A stretch of 64,000 nt of DNA from Streptomyces noursei ATCC 11455 (GCF_001704275.1 NZ_CP011533.1:3968001-4032000), one strand, 5' to 3'. Shown: positions 36,435 to 43,969, numbered from the stretch's first letter. Notes: generated from the sequence alone by a model not told the origin. Translations and numbers: made by a program.

Positions 36435-36454
36435 GGAAAGGCAAGGAGGGCTCC

Positions 36455-36670
36455 ATGACCAGTCCTGCCCGCACGCCGTACCAGGCGTGCGCCGACGCGG
36501 GCACGCAGTTCGACGACGCCCTGAGGGCGATCGGCGTCAAGACGGACCCGAGCACGGTGCAGGTGACGGAGTGGGAGGACGGAATGCGCCTTCACCGCGT
36601 CGCCCCGCCGCAGCTCACCCCGAGCCAGACCGCTCGCCTGACCCGTTGCCTGAAGGCGGCGCGCCAGTGA
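36455..36670 (+). CDS. Small island protein of unknown function
   Basis: This 71-residue protein starts at ATG 36455, after AAGGAGGG. It contains ACADAGTQFDDALRAIGVKT and a basic C terminus (TARLTRCLKAARQ). Proteins like this are common beside DUF397/DUF5753 pairs in Streptomyces islands, but I know no function. It overlaps the next gene by GTGA. Confidence 0.7.
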   Translation: MTSPARTPYQACADAGTQFDDALRAIGVKTDPSTVQVTEWEDGMRLHRVAPPQLTPSQTARLTRCLKAARQ

Positions 36671-36783
36671 GCGGCCAGCCGGACGACCTGAGCGAGAAGA
36701 ACGGCAAGCGGAACGAGCAGTCGCAGGGCCCGAACGGCGGCAAGAAGACCGATGGTCGGGGGCGACCGTGCAGCGCCTACTAG
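36667..36783 (+). CDS. Very small hydrophilic protein
   Basis: This 38-residue protein starts at GTG 36667, whose GTGA overlaps the previous stop. It is charged and Gly/Asn/Lys-rich (SGQPDDLSEKNGKRNEQSQG). Its last 16 bases overlap the start of the next gene. The tight coupling on both sides supports translation. Confidence 0.45.
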   Translation: MSGQPDDLSEKNGKRNEQSQGPNGGKKTDGRGRPCSAY

Positions 36784-37037
36784 CCCGCCTGCTCGCTGAC
36801 CAGCGGGCCACCGAATCGGAGGTAACGGTGATCGACGGGGCGGACCCCGTTACCTGCCCGTTCGGTTGGCACGACATGCCCCAGGAATCGGCCACCGTGT
36901 GGACCTGCGAACAGGACGGAGCCACGCTGGTCGTCGGTGCCCCCGGCGCGGCCGCCAAGGTGGCGCCGCGGGTCGTGCGAGCCCCCGAACTGGTTCCGCA
37001 GCAGACCATCTTGCGCGGTCGCCACCGGCGGCCCTGA
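36768..37037 (+). CDS. Small island protein of unknown function
   Basis: This 89-residue protein starts at GTG 36768. It contains TCPFGWHDMPQESATVWTC, with two Cys around a Trp/His-rich segment that could bind a metal, then a VVGAPGAAAKVAPRVV stretch. It is the last gene of the coupled group 36455-37037. No family is recognised. Confidence 0.5.
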   Translation: MQRLLARLLADQRATESEVTVIDGADPVTCPFGWHDMPQESATVWTCEQDGATLVVGAPGAAAKVAPRVVRAPELVPQQTILRGRHRRP

Positions 37038-37300
37038 AGCCCCCGGCGGCCTGATCCCGCCGGGCACGCTCCCCGCGGTTGAGCCCACACCCCCGCTCGT
37101 GGGCTCCCGGTCTCTCGCCGCAGGAGAGACACGGGGAGCACAGAGTCCACCTGACGGCTCCGGTCGGGCAGGCCACGTCAGGTGGACTCCCACGCCGCCC
37201 CGGCCCATCCCAGCCCGGCCGGGGCGGCCACCACCCCCGCCCCGGCACCCCGTGGGTACGTCACTGCCGGGGCGGCCCCCACCACCACAGGGAAGACGCC

Positions 37301-37507
37301 ATGCGCTTCGCCGAACGAGAAATCGTGCTGGATACGACCCGAGGCCACGTCGGCCGCATCACCACCATCAACGGGGACTGCCTCGTGATCGCCCGGCCGG
37401 GCCGCGCCCCATGGGATGCCCTCACCTCCTGGTGCATGCCCGCGACGCCGGCCGAACGCCAGACGCTGGAGCGCCAGGAGCAGGGCCAACAGGAGGCCGC
37501 AGCATGA
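37301..37507 (+). CDS. Small island protein of unknown function
   Basis: This 68-residue protein starts at ATG 37301, after GGGAAG. A compact beta-like N terminus (EIVLDTTRGHVGRITTINGD, CLVIARPGRAPWDAL) is followed by a charged helix ending QQEAAA. Similar short proteins occur in Streptomyces islands near DUF397 genes. The function is unknown. Confidence 0.65.
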   Translation: MRFAEREIVLDTTRGHVGRITTINGDCLVIARPGRAPWDALTSWCMPATPAERQTLERQEQGQQEAAA

Positions 37508-37849
37508 GCCCACAAGCCCCCCGGTGAACTGAACGGCGCCCGGACGGGCCCGGCCGCTGGCCGGGAAGCGCTCCATGCATCCTTCATGTGCGGAAGGATC
37601 GGAGCCGGGGCTGCCTGCGAGAACTGGGGAGTTACGGGTCAGGCGGCCCCACCACGAACACCGCTCCCCTGCCGGATGACCGATCACGAGGTCCCCCACC
37701 AAGTGAGATACCGGCAGGGGAACGGTTCAACGCCCCCGCAAGGATTCTGCAGGGGCTTCCTCCTGTCCAAAGCGCCCTCTTGACGGCCAACACCAGTAGG
37801 GCGATGGTCATGCAATCGACTGCAATCGCATCGACAGAGGGAGACGGAC
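37508..37849. other. Regulatory spacer before the DUF6879 group
   Basis: In these 342 bases I find no convincing gene. A possible promoter is TTGACG (37780-37785), 17 bases, GATGGT (37803-37808). The TGCAATCG tandem repeat follows directly. Upstream, a GGCAGGGG/CCCCTGCC-type pairing (37673-37680 region against 37712-37719) could act as a terminator. Confidence 0.45.
37811..37830 (+). promoter_or_regulatory. Tandem TGCAATCG operator-like repeat, copy 1
   Basis: TGCAATCGAC TGCAATCGCA: two 8-base cores repeated with a 10-base period, so both face the same side of the helix. It lies 20 bases before GTG 37850. The same arrangement occurs at 39480-39500. Confidence 0.55.
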
Positions 37850-38113
37850 GTGCAGCTACGCTTCCTGGGAATCATCCCGAACACCCCCGTTGACGACTCG
37901 CCCACCATCTGGATAGACGACGACACCGGGGACCTGCTGATCCAGTCCTACAAGGCCACGGAGGATGAGGTGAAGGCATGCCAGGAAGTCGGATCCATCC
38001 CCAGCCACTCCACGAGCGTGCCGGAGCACGAGACAATCATCCGGCTCCCCGCCGTGATGCTGAAGTACATCCCCCAAACGGAGGACCGGCACAGTGAAGT
38101 ACCCCGTACGTGA
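37850..38113 (+). CDS. Small acidic island protein
   Basis: This 87-residue protein starts at GTG 37850, after GAGGGAGAC. It contains GIIPNTPVDDSPTIWIDDDT and DLLIQSYKATEDEV, with an ETIIRLPAVMLKYI end. It overlaps the DUF6879 gene by 20 bases; such proteins regularly accompany DUF6879 and DUF5753 genes. The biochemical role is unknown. Confidence 0.78.
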   Translation: MQLRFLGIIPNTPVDDSPTIWIDDDTGDLLIQSYKATEDEVKACQEVGSIPSHSTSVPEHETIIRLPAVMLKYIPQTEDRHSEVPRT

Positions 38114-38612
38114 AGGGATCACCAACGCGCGCCACTCCGCCGTTCACCTAGAGATGCGCGACAGGTACACCCCGGATGACCCGGAGTTCGCACGGTGGCG
38201 GGCGGGGCACAGGTACGAGGGCGACCCCGGCAAGTTGCCGGACTGGTGGGATTCTTGGCGGGACCTTGTGGCAGAGACAACGGCCCGTGGTGTCGTCATG
38301 CGCCGGGCCCGCGTCGTCAGCGAACCGGTAACCGACTACATCCGCTACGAGCACGACATGACGTTCGCCAACGTCGCGGCCGGCGAACTGGTCCGATGGC
38401 TGCCCCGCCGCCAAGCCGCCGACCTCGTCCTCCCCGGAACAGACCTCTGGATGTTCGACGGGACCGCCGTCCTCTTCACCTACTTCTCCGGCGATGGCAA
38501 CGTAGTTGACCGTGAGTGGCGTACTGACGCCCCTGTCGTCGAGCAAGTACGAACAGCCTTTGAAGCGGTCTGGCAGCGGGCCACCCCGCACGAGGAATAC
38601 AAGCCAGCTTGA
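38094..38612 (+). CDS. DUF6879 family protein
   Basis: This 172-residue protein starts at GTG 38094, nine bases after GGAGG. Family features are HLEMRDRYTPDDPEFARW, WRDLVAETTARGVVMRRARV, VSEPVTDYIRYEHD and DLWMFDGTAVLFTYFSGDG. DUF6879 proteins are encoded beside DUF5753 regulators and may form a signalling or toxin-like unit with them; no activity is established. It is followed 12 bases later by the regulator gene. Confidence 0.85.
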   Translation: MKYPVREGITNARHSAVHLEMRDRYTPDDPEFARWRAGHRYEGDPGKLPDWWDSWRDLVAETTARGVVMRRARVVSEPVTDYIRYEHDMTFANVAAGELVRWLPRRQAADLVLPGTDLWMFDGTAVLFTYFSGDGNVVDREWRTDAPVVEQVRTAFEAVWQRATPHEEYKPA

Positions 38613-38624
38613 CCGTCCCGCACC

Positions 38625-39473
38625 ATGCCGACACCAGGGTCCTCCAGCGTTCATGAAGCCCGGAAAGTCCTTGCAGATCGCCTTCGGGAGATGTGCAAGG
38701 ACGCCGGGCTCGAAGGCCAGCAACTCGCCGCAGCCTGCGGCTGGCACCCCTCCAAAGTCTCGCGAATAGTCACCGCCAAGACATCGCCGACCGCTGACGA
38801 CATCCGCGCATGGTGCCGCGCCTGCAACCGGGAAGACCAAACCGACGACCTGATCGCCTCTCTCCGGACCGTCGAAGGCATGTGGATCGAGTGGCGTCGG
38901 ATGGAACGCGGCGGACTCCGCCGCGCCCAAGAAGCCGTCCGGCCGCTGTTCGAACGAACTCAGTGGTTCCGCGCCTACTCCTCCTGGCTCGTTCCAGGAC
39001 TACTCCAAACCCACGGTTATACCGAAGACGTACTGCGTGCAGTCCAACGCCGACGCGTCACCGCAGATGACGTTGCCGATGCTGTGGCCGTGCGGATGGA
39101 GCGTCAACGAGTGCTACACGAAGGCTCCGCCACATTCGCGTTCCTGGTGGAGGAGTCGGTCCTGCGGACCAGCCTTGGCAGTGTGGATACGCAAGTTGAG
39201 CAACTGGAACATTTGCTCACGGTTGGCGCATCGCCTCGTGTCAGTCTGGGAGTGGTCCCCATGCGCACCGGCCGGCCCCGGATGCCCGTAGAGGGCTTCT
39301 GGATCTATGACAAAGCCCAGGTCAACGTCGAACTCGTCTCGGGATACCTCACGCTCACCCAGCCAACCGAGGTGCGCGCCTATGCCGAAACATTTGCCAC
39401 GCTGGCCGATACCGCGGTCTACGGAGCCTCAGCCCACCGGCTGATCAAGGCGGCAATCCGCTCACTCGGGTGA
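38625..39473 (+). CDS. Helix-turn-helix DUF5753 regulator
   Basis: This 282-residue protein starts at ATG 38625. The N-terminal helix-turn-helix (LADRLREMCKDAGLEGQQLA, GWHPSKVSRIV) leads to an intact DUF5753 domain (LVPGLLQTHGYTEDVL, RMERQRVLHEG, VEESVLRTSLGS, GFWIYDKAQVNVELVSGYL). It is the intact counterpart of the frameshifted regulator at 35516. Its gene is bracketed by the two TGCAATCG repeats, so it is the natural candidate for their binding protein. Confidence 0.9.
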   Translation: MPTPGSSSVHEARKVLADRLREMCKDAGLEGQQLAAACGWHPSKVSRIVTAKTSPTADDIRAWCRACNREDQTDDLIASLRTVEGMWIEWRRMERGGLRRAQEAVRPLFERTQWFRAYSSWLVPGLLQTHGYTEDVLRAVQRRRVTADDVADAVAVRMERQRVLHEGSATFAFLVEESVLRTSLGSVDTQVEQLEHLLTVGASPRVSLGVVPMRTGRPRMPVEGFWIYDKAQVNVELVSGYLTLTQPTEVRAYAETFATLADTAVYGASAHRLIKAAIRSLG

Positions 39474-39479
39474 TCCACC

Positions 39480-39499
39480 TGCAATCGAGTGCAATCGAG
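39480..39499 (+). promoter_or_regulatory. Tandem TGCAATCG operator-like repeat, copy 2
   Basis: TGCAATCGAG TGCAATCGAG, ten-base period, just after the regulator stop. A TAGGGT (39524-39529) downstream would place the repeat immediately upstream of the -35 region of the next gene. Confidence 0.55.
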
Positions 39500-39568
39500 T
39501 GGGCGCGGCCCCGGCAACCTTCCTAGGGTTTCCGTCACCCGCACGACGCCAGGCCCCGCGGAGATGGC

Positions 39569-39778
39569 ATGACTTCCCCAACCCGGTACAGCCCCAAGCC
39601 CATTGAGCTGTCGATCGACAAGTGGCTCCTGGAGGGCACACCGGCCCCTGGTTGTGACGACTGCGCGACGCGGGCCGAGATGCGGGACCGAGCGCTGAAG
39701 GCCGGCGACTGGCGAACCGCAGGCAACGCCGCCCGGGGAATCCGGCACCACCACGACGGACACCGGGAGACGCCGTGA
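39569..39778 (+). CDS. Small island protein with a Cys pair
   Basis: This 69-residue protein starts at ATG 39569, after GGAGA. It contains ELSIDKWLLEGTPAPGCDDC and RAEMRDRALKAGDWRTAGNA. CxxC may bind metal. It overlaps the next small gene by GTGA. The function is unknown; related short proteins occur in Streptomyces islands. Confidence 0.65.
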   Translation: MTSPTRYSPKPIELSIDKWLLEGTPAPGCDDCATRAEMRDRALKAGDWRTAGNAARGIRHHHDGHRETP

Positions 39779-39930
39779 CCCACCCCACGCCGGCCGACCA
39801 CCCCAACAAGTCGGCCCGAACCAAAGCGCCCCAGCGGGGCCCCTCCGGAACCACAGCGATCCCCCGGGGCCAGCCGGTGCCCGCATGCCCCTACCCGTGC
39901 GCCACCTGCCGAGCCAAGGGCCGTCAGTAA
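39775..39930 (+). CDS. Very small Cys-rich protein
   Basis: This 51-residue protein starts at GTG 39775, overlapping the previous stop. The first part is Pro/Lys-rich; the end has CPYPCATCRAKGRQ, three Cys in a zinc-ribbon-like spacing. It is directly followed by another micro-gene. Coupling on both sides supports it, but it is too short for certainty. Confidence 0.45.
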   Translation: MTHPTPADHPNKSARTKAPQRGPSGTTAIPRGQPVPACPYPCATCRAKGRQ

Positions 39931-40017
39931 GTGCTCTGCCGACACCGGCACCAGATGGCAGAAGAGACACCCGGCATGTGGGTCTGCCACGCCTGCGCCC
40001 AAATGACCGGCACATGA
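39931..40017 (+). CDS. Micro-protein with CxHxH and CxxC motifs
   Basis: This 28-residue protein starts at GTG 39931, immediately after the TAA of the previous gene. It reads LCRHRHQMAEETPGMWVCHA then CAQMTGT. Together with the preceding product it could form a zinc-binding pair, or the two may once have been one protein. Confidence 0.35.
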   Translation: MLCRHRHQMAEETPGMWVCHACAQMTGT

Positions 40018-40155
40018 GACTCCCGCCCCGGCGGCGGAAACCTGGACAGTCGAGCAGCCGGGACGGGTGACCCAACCGCAGGAAACCTGCGGACCGTCGG
40101 GCCGTGCCATCGACGGTACGGCGGCGCGGCCCCTCACGAAAGAGGAGGTTGGTAC

Positions 40156-40353
40156 ATGAGCGCTCAAGCAGTGGAGACGTACGAGACGCGCACCCCCGAC
40201 TCTGAAGGCTGGCGCGGCATCCCCTTCCGACACCCCCGAGACATGGCCGTCGCCCACGGCGGCGAAGACGACGGGGGCCACGGAAGCGACAACACCGACA
40301 TTGAGGACGGCGACGGAGGCTGCGGTTCCGGCTCGCCCGGCCACCTCCACTGA
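40156..40353 (+). CDS. Small peptide gene, possible RiPP precursor
   Basis: This 65-residue peptide starts at ATG 40156, after AGAGGAGG. The N-terminal part carries four Arg (positions 12, 20, 25, 28: TRTPDSEGWRGIPFRHPRD); the tail is Gly/Asp/His-rich with one Cys (GDGGCGSGSPGHLH). No signal peptide or known domain is seen. A strong hairpin separates it from the arginase-like gene at 40453, a layout common for precursor peptide and modifying enzyme. That reading is an inference; it might be an unrelated small island protein. Confidence 0.6.
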   Translation: MSAQAVETYETRTPDSEGWRGIPFRHPRDMAVAHGGEDDGGHGSDNTDIEDGDGGCGSGSPGHLH

Positions 40354-40367
40354 TCTGAACGAGCGAC

Positions 40368-40402
40368 CTACGCCCGGTCGCGGAATTCCCGACCGGGCGT
40401 AG
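40368..40402 (+). terminator. Hairpin between the peptide and arginase-like genes
   Basis: CTACGCCCGGTCG (40368-40380) pairs perfectly with CGACCGGGCGTAG (40390-40402), loop CGGAATTCC. It would give much more peptide mRNA than enzyme mRNA if partially read through. Confidence 0.75.
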
Positions 40403-40452
40403 CCGGTTCCGAGTGGCCGATAGCCACTCGACGGAAACCCGAGGGCGGCGGC

Positions 40453-41205
40453 GTGCACCTACTAGTAGTGGACTGGGACTACTTCTTCCCGACCCCGGAC
40501 GCCGGGGGCCCGGACGGCGGCCATCCCGAGCTGTTCGGCTGGCCCGTGGCCGAGGACGAACACCACACAGAGGTCGTGTGGCTGGAGCGGGCGGAGCGCT
40601 TCCGGGCGGCGGGGGTCGAGCTGCCGACCGTGAGCGGCTGGGAAGGCTTCTGGGACCGCTTCGCCTTCACCCCCGGTGCCCCGTTGATCTACGCCGACAG
40701 CAACGCGTGGGCTGGGCAGTTGTGGCCGTCGAACGTCGGCGGCGATGGCGCGTGGGAGTCGGTCCACCTATACGACGCGCATCATGACGCCGGGTACCGA
40801 ACGAACCACAGCAGCTTCGAGCATTGGAAGACCAGCGGCGACGGCATCCGGTGTGAAAACTGGATGTTGGCGCACTACTGGGCAGGCACCCAGCTACACG
40901 TCCATTTCCCGCCATGGCGCGAATCCATGGATCGCCCCCGCGAAGACCCGCTGGTGGACGTAGCCATGACCATCGACGACGGCAGCCCACCCCCCACCAC
41001 CTTCAATCTCGCCTACGTCTGCCGATCCGGGGCCTGGGTGCCACCATGGGCCGACCAGACCTTCACCGACTTCCTCCGCTCCGCCCCGCTCCCGAAATCC
41101 GCCCACCCTCAGAACCAGTGGATACACCCCCGACCGGACCCGCTTCGCATGACAGAGGTGACAGCGGCCCTGCGCGCCAAGGCGGAAGACCTGGCAGCTG
41201 ACTAA
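40453..41205 (+). CDS. Arginase-like (UPF0489-like) protein
   Basis: This 250-residue protein starts at GTG 40453. It opens with LLVVDWDYFFPTPD and has VHLYDAHHDAGYR in the middle and CRSGAWVPPW near the end. DxD at the N terminus and DAHHD match the metal-binding pattern of the ureohydrolase/UPF0489 group, to which peptide arginases of RiPP pathways (Arg to ornithine) belong. There is no signal peptide. The gene follows the small Arg-containing peptide gene. Family placement is by motif memory only and the function is inferred. Confidence 0.55.
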   Translation: MHLLVVDWDYFFPTPDAGGPDGGHPELFGWPVAEDEHHTEVVWLERAERFRAAGVELPTVSGWEGFWDRFAFTPGAPLIYADSNAWAGQLWPSNVGGDGAWESVHLYDAHHDAGYRTNHSSFEHWKTSGDGIRCENWMLAHYWAGTQLHVHFPPWRESMDRPREDPLVDVAMTIDDGSPPPTTFNLAYVCRSGAWVPPWADQTFTDFLRSAPLPKSAHPQNQWIHPRPDPLRMTEVTAALRAKAEDLAAD

Positions 41206-41616
41206 CCCCGTCAAGTTCCGAGAGATCGGAAGTGTCGGAATACGTCTCAGCGACGATGAATCGAACACCACTTACCATCCACCTCTGACTAAATGTGGCC
41301 GAGTTGACGCCGCGTCTTGTTGACGATCTCGCGACGGGTGGACCCTTGGCGCGGGGCGCACTGGTGGGAGCGGGCCGATTGGCCGCGAACGCGTTGCGGC
41401 GCCGGCGGTAGCCGTGAAGGTCATGGCCAATGACATCGCCCGGCAGGTAGCCAACCGGGCCCAGGCCACCGCGCACCGCACCAAGGTGATGCACAGCCTG
41501 CCCCAGGACCACACGGTCGCGACGAAGGTGGCAGTCCAAAGACCCTATCCCCGGCGCATTGAGGCAAGCCGAGGTCTGGCTTTCGGCAACCCGTCAAGGA
41601 AAGGACGTGATCAGTC
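41206..41616. other. Gap with remnant-like reading frames
   Basis: Within these 411 bases a plus-strand frame 41295-41411 encodes AELTPRLVDDLATGGPLARG then ALVGAGRLAANALRRRR, which looks like the tail of a real protein but has no ribosome site. A second frame, 41414-41620, overlaps the next gene and is less convincing. I read the region as decayed DNA plus the promoter of the protease-like gene. Confidence 0.35.
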
Positions 41617-42438
41617 ATGAAAGTCACGATCCGCAGCCGTCTGGCCCTACTCTCCCTGTTCTCCGTCATCTTCGCCTTCTGCGGGCCTGCCGCCACCGCC
41701 GATTTCCCGGCCTACGCAATCGAAGGGACTAGCCAAGCCGCCCAGCCGACAGAAGTGCCCAATCAAGCAACTATCTTCCTGCGGAGCGGAACCAGGTACC
41801 ATCTCCGATGCGGCGGCGCGATCATCTCGAACAGATACATCCTCACCAGCGCTCAGTGCGCATACCGCACCAACGTTGCCGACCTGCAGGTGATTGTGGG
41901 GGTCACCCAGACGAAAGATTTCCAAACAGCACCCAAACACCATGTCCAGGCAATCAAGATCCATCCCGGATTCACGCCCGACCCCAGCCGTGGAATCCGT
42001 AACGACATCGCATTGCTGCGACTGCCAGCTGCTCTCCGGTTCAGCAATCAAGTCCAACCGGTGGCGCTGGACGGCACTTCGAATTCATGGGTTGGCCACG
42101 AGGCTCGCATCAGTGGGTTTGGTCGAACAGACCCCAACAATCCCAACGTTTACTCAACAAACCTGCGAGTAGCACGCGTCCGGGTCGTCAGCACCGACAC
42201 ATGCCAGCGCGCCGCAGGCAGCAACATCCCCCTCAATCCGAACACCCAGTCGTGCATCGAAAGCCCCACGTCAGCAGTCGCCCTCGGGGACTTCGGCGGC
42301 CCCGTGGAATTCATCCACAACAACCGGCTCCTAGACATCGGAGTGACATCCTTCGGCTTCGGCAACTATCTGGGGTATCCGACCGTTGTCACCCGAATCG
42401 GCGCTTATCAAGCCTGGATCAGGGCCAACGCTAGCTGA
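41617..42438 (+). CDS. Secreted trypsin-fold protein lacking catalytic His and Ser
   Basis: This 273-residue protein starts at ATG 41617, after AAAGGA. A signal peptide (SRLALLSLFSVIFAFCGPAA) precedes a chymotrypsin-fold S1 domain with CGGAIISNRYILTSAQC, NDIALLRLP and GDFGGP. In active S1 proteases these read TAAHC, DIAL and GDSGGP. Here His is Gln and Ser is Phe; only the Asp remains, while the Cys that pairs with AQC and the fold motifs are kept. It is therefore a non-catalytic serine protease homologue, perhaps a binding or decoy protein. GC is clearly lower than in the flanks, suggesting recent acquisition. Confidence 0.85.
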   Translation: MKVTIRSRLALLSLFSVIFAFCGPAATADFPAYAIEGTSQAAQPTEVPNQATIFLRSGTRYHLRCGGAIISNRYILTSAQCAYRTNVADLQVIVGVTQTKDFQTAPKHHVQAIKIHPGFTPDPSRGIRNDIALLRLPAALRFSNQVQPVALDGTSNSWVGHEARISGFGRTDPNNPNVYSTNLRVARVRVVSTDTCQRAAGSNIPLNPNTQSCIESPTSAVALGDFGGPVEFIHNNRLLDIGVTSFGFGNYLGYPTVVTRIGAYQAWIRANAS

Positions 42439-42780
42439 CGGCCAGCTCCTCCAGGTGCCGGCGGGCCCGTCCGGTCAGGCACATTCAGGTGAGCGGCCAA
42501 CATGGAGCCGTTGACCGGGCGTCCGACCGCCTCCCTGACGTTCACTCGTGGCCTCCGTCATTCTGACGGCCGTCGCCGAGGCGGACGGCGGGAAACACGA
42601 CGGCGGCCCCATGCCCCCGGAGGCACCCCGCGACCCCGCACCCCAGCCCAGCGGCGGAGACAAGAAGTAAGCCGCTGAAGGCCAACGCCGAAGCATGTTG
42701 CCCTGCCTCTTCTCGACTCACGCTGGTCATGCCAAGGTGTCTCGGCGCTTCAGCATGCACAGCAACCGTGGAGGTGGAAG
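42439..42780. other. Gap with a possible micro-gene (42548-42670)
   Basis: A frame from GTG 42548 to TAA 42670 encodes ASVILTAVAEADGGKHDGGP then MPPEAPRDPAPQPSGGDKK, 40 residues, an end that resembles small Streptomyces island proteins. There is no ribosome site, so I do not call it as a gene. The rest contains the upstream region of 42781. Confidence 0.3.
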
Positions 42781-43128
42781 GTGGCGGCGCACGACAGGAC
42801 TCAGATCTACCTTGCGCATCGGGAGACTTACGCCCGTTTCCTTGCAGCCGCCGATGCCGAAGCGCGTTGCGATTGGCGTCGATGGCGCGGTGACTACACC
42901 AAGGATGAAGCCCTCAAGGCAACCGATCGGGCGTACACCGAGACGCAGAGCGCGTACAACCTCATTGACCTTGAGGGGATCGGGCCTGCGGCAGAGGCCG
43001 AGAGGCTGACTGCCTGCGTCCGGTTCATGCATGAGCAGGATGAGGAGCCGGAAGGCATCTGGGAGACGTTCAAGGGGTACCGTGCCGCCTTCGTGGAAGC
43101 GGCACGCATACATCTGGGCGCGCACTGA
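42781..43128 (+). CDS. Island protein of unknown function
   Basis: This 115-residue protein starts at GTG 42781, after GGAGGTGGAAG. It is helical and charged (LAHRETYARFLAAADAEARC, DEALKATDRAYTETQSAYNL, FVEAARIHLGAH), with no membrane or secretion signal. It resembles coiled-coil helper proteins but I recognise no family. A strong terminator follows. Confidence 0.78.
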   Translation: MAAHDRTQIYLAHRETYARFLAAADAEARCDWRRWRGDYTKDEALKATDRAYTETQSAYNLIDLEGIGPAAEAERLTACVRFMHEQDEEPEGIWETFKGYRAAFVEAARIHLGAH

Positions 43129-43134
43129 ATGCGC

Positions 43135-43166
43135 AACGGGCCCCCACCGTGTGGTGGGGGCCCGTT
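43135..43166. terminator. Strong terminator at the right end of the island
   Basis: AACGGGCCCCCACC (43135-43148) pairs with GGTGGGGGCCCGTT (43153-43166), loop GTGT; it can serve both convergent genes. Confidence 0.9.
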
Positions 43167-43182
43167 GGCGGTGGCAAGTGCT

Positions 43183-43293
43183 CTAGTCCAGCTCGATGCC
43201 GAGGGTGCGGGCCAGGTCTCGCAGCGCCTCGTCCGGGATCTGCGGTGCGCGGGCGACCTGTTCGGCAATCCACTGGTCCAACGTCTCATCCAT
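43183..43293 (-). CDS. Micro-protein next to the right junction
   Basis: This 36-residue protein starts at ATG 43293, with GAAGGGA six bases before. It reads MDETLDQWIAEQVARAPQIP, then DEALRDLARTLGIELD. Amphipathic helices and a clean ribosome site make it a likely real gene. Its neighbours are the island boundary and a terminator. The function is unknown. Confidence 0.6.
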   Translation of the reverse strand: MDETLDQWIAEQVARAPQIPDEALRDLARTLGIELD

Positions 43294-43356
43294 GGCATGT
43301 CCCTTCGGCTACCGCAGGCCGCTGACCTGCGGAAACGTGTGCTACTTTGACCTCGT

Positions 43357-43814
43357 AAGGCGTAGTCCTCGTAGAAGGCGCAGGCGTCCTGGGTGATCGG
43401 GTCCAGCGGCTCCCCGAGGGCGGCGAGCGCCCGGCCGTGGGTGGAGTGGCTGTGGGCGACGGCGACGACGTCCGGGCGGGCCCGGTGGACCTGCGCGTGG
43501 ATGGTGAACGCCGCCTGGTTGACGTGGTGGCGGCCCTCGACGACCTTTCCCTCGCCGTTGACCAGGATCAGGTCGCCGACGGTCATCAGCGCGAAGGAGA
43601 CGCCGAAGGGGTTGACCCAGAAGCAGTCGGTGAACTCCGGGTCCCGCACGGTGATGTGGCCCGAGACGCCCTCCTCGAAGCCGTACCGCGCGAAGAGGCG
43701 CAGCGCCGCGGTCAGGCGTTCCTTGCGGTGCCGCCGCTCCTCCTCGACCCCGGTGTGCCGCGGCGGCATCGCGAACTGCAGCTGCTCGGTGGGTATCGGC
43801 GTCGGCTCGGGCAT
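43357..43814 (-). pseudogene. Class II aldolase, detached N-terminal part
   Basis: From ATG 43814 (AGGAGGAG before) the frame encodes about 150 residues of a class II aldolase/adducin-family protein: RLFARYGFEEGVSGHITVRD, DLILVNGEGKVVEG, VHRARPDVVAVAHSHSTHGR (the HxH zinc ligands), and LDPITQDACAFYEDYAL. Homology then stops, and the frame runs on through unrelated island sequence to 42894. The C-terminal part lies at 33207-33431. The missing centre includes the third zinc His. The natural product of such genes is an aldolase or epimerase acting on phosphosugars; the substrate here is unknown. Confidence 0.87.
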
Positions 43815-43969
43815 CGCGGTTCTCCTCCTGGCGCGTACGGCTCACGGCGCTCGGGCGGAAGCTACCCTCCGCTTGCATCGGAGACCAGGCCCGCGTCGTC
43901 ACAAAACGCGCCGCCGCGTCGTCTTCCTGTTCGCCGCCCTCCGCGGCACGAGGAGAGACGAGGCACCCC

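Larger units (their letters stand above)
33432..43356. mobile_element. Genomic island of about 9.9 kb inserted in the class II aldolase gene
   Basis: The limits are set by where aldolase homology stops on each side (after LTV at 33431, after YEDYAL near 43357). The content is of accessory type: many genes under 120 codons, an IS110 transposase, DUF5753/DUF397/DUF6879 genes and base composition visibly lower in GC than the flanks. No integrase, relaxase or replication gene is seen, and no obvious direct repeat marks the ends. About 100-120 bases of the aldolase gene are absent, so a clean site-specific insertion is unlikely without later deletion. Confidence 0.75.

Noticed and set aside
41414..41620. 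Plus-strand frame of 68 codons before the protease-like gene
   Set aside because: It overlaps the start of the protease-like gene, has no ribosome site and no recognisable pattern.
33432..43356. Integrase, relaxase or replication gene for the island
   Set aside because: All frames were read; only the IS110 transposase is a recombinase, so the island is not called an ICE or plasmid.
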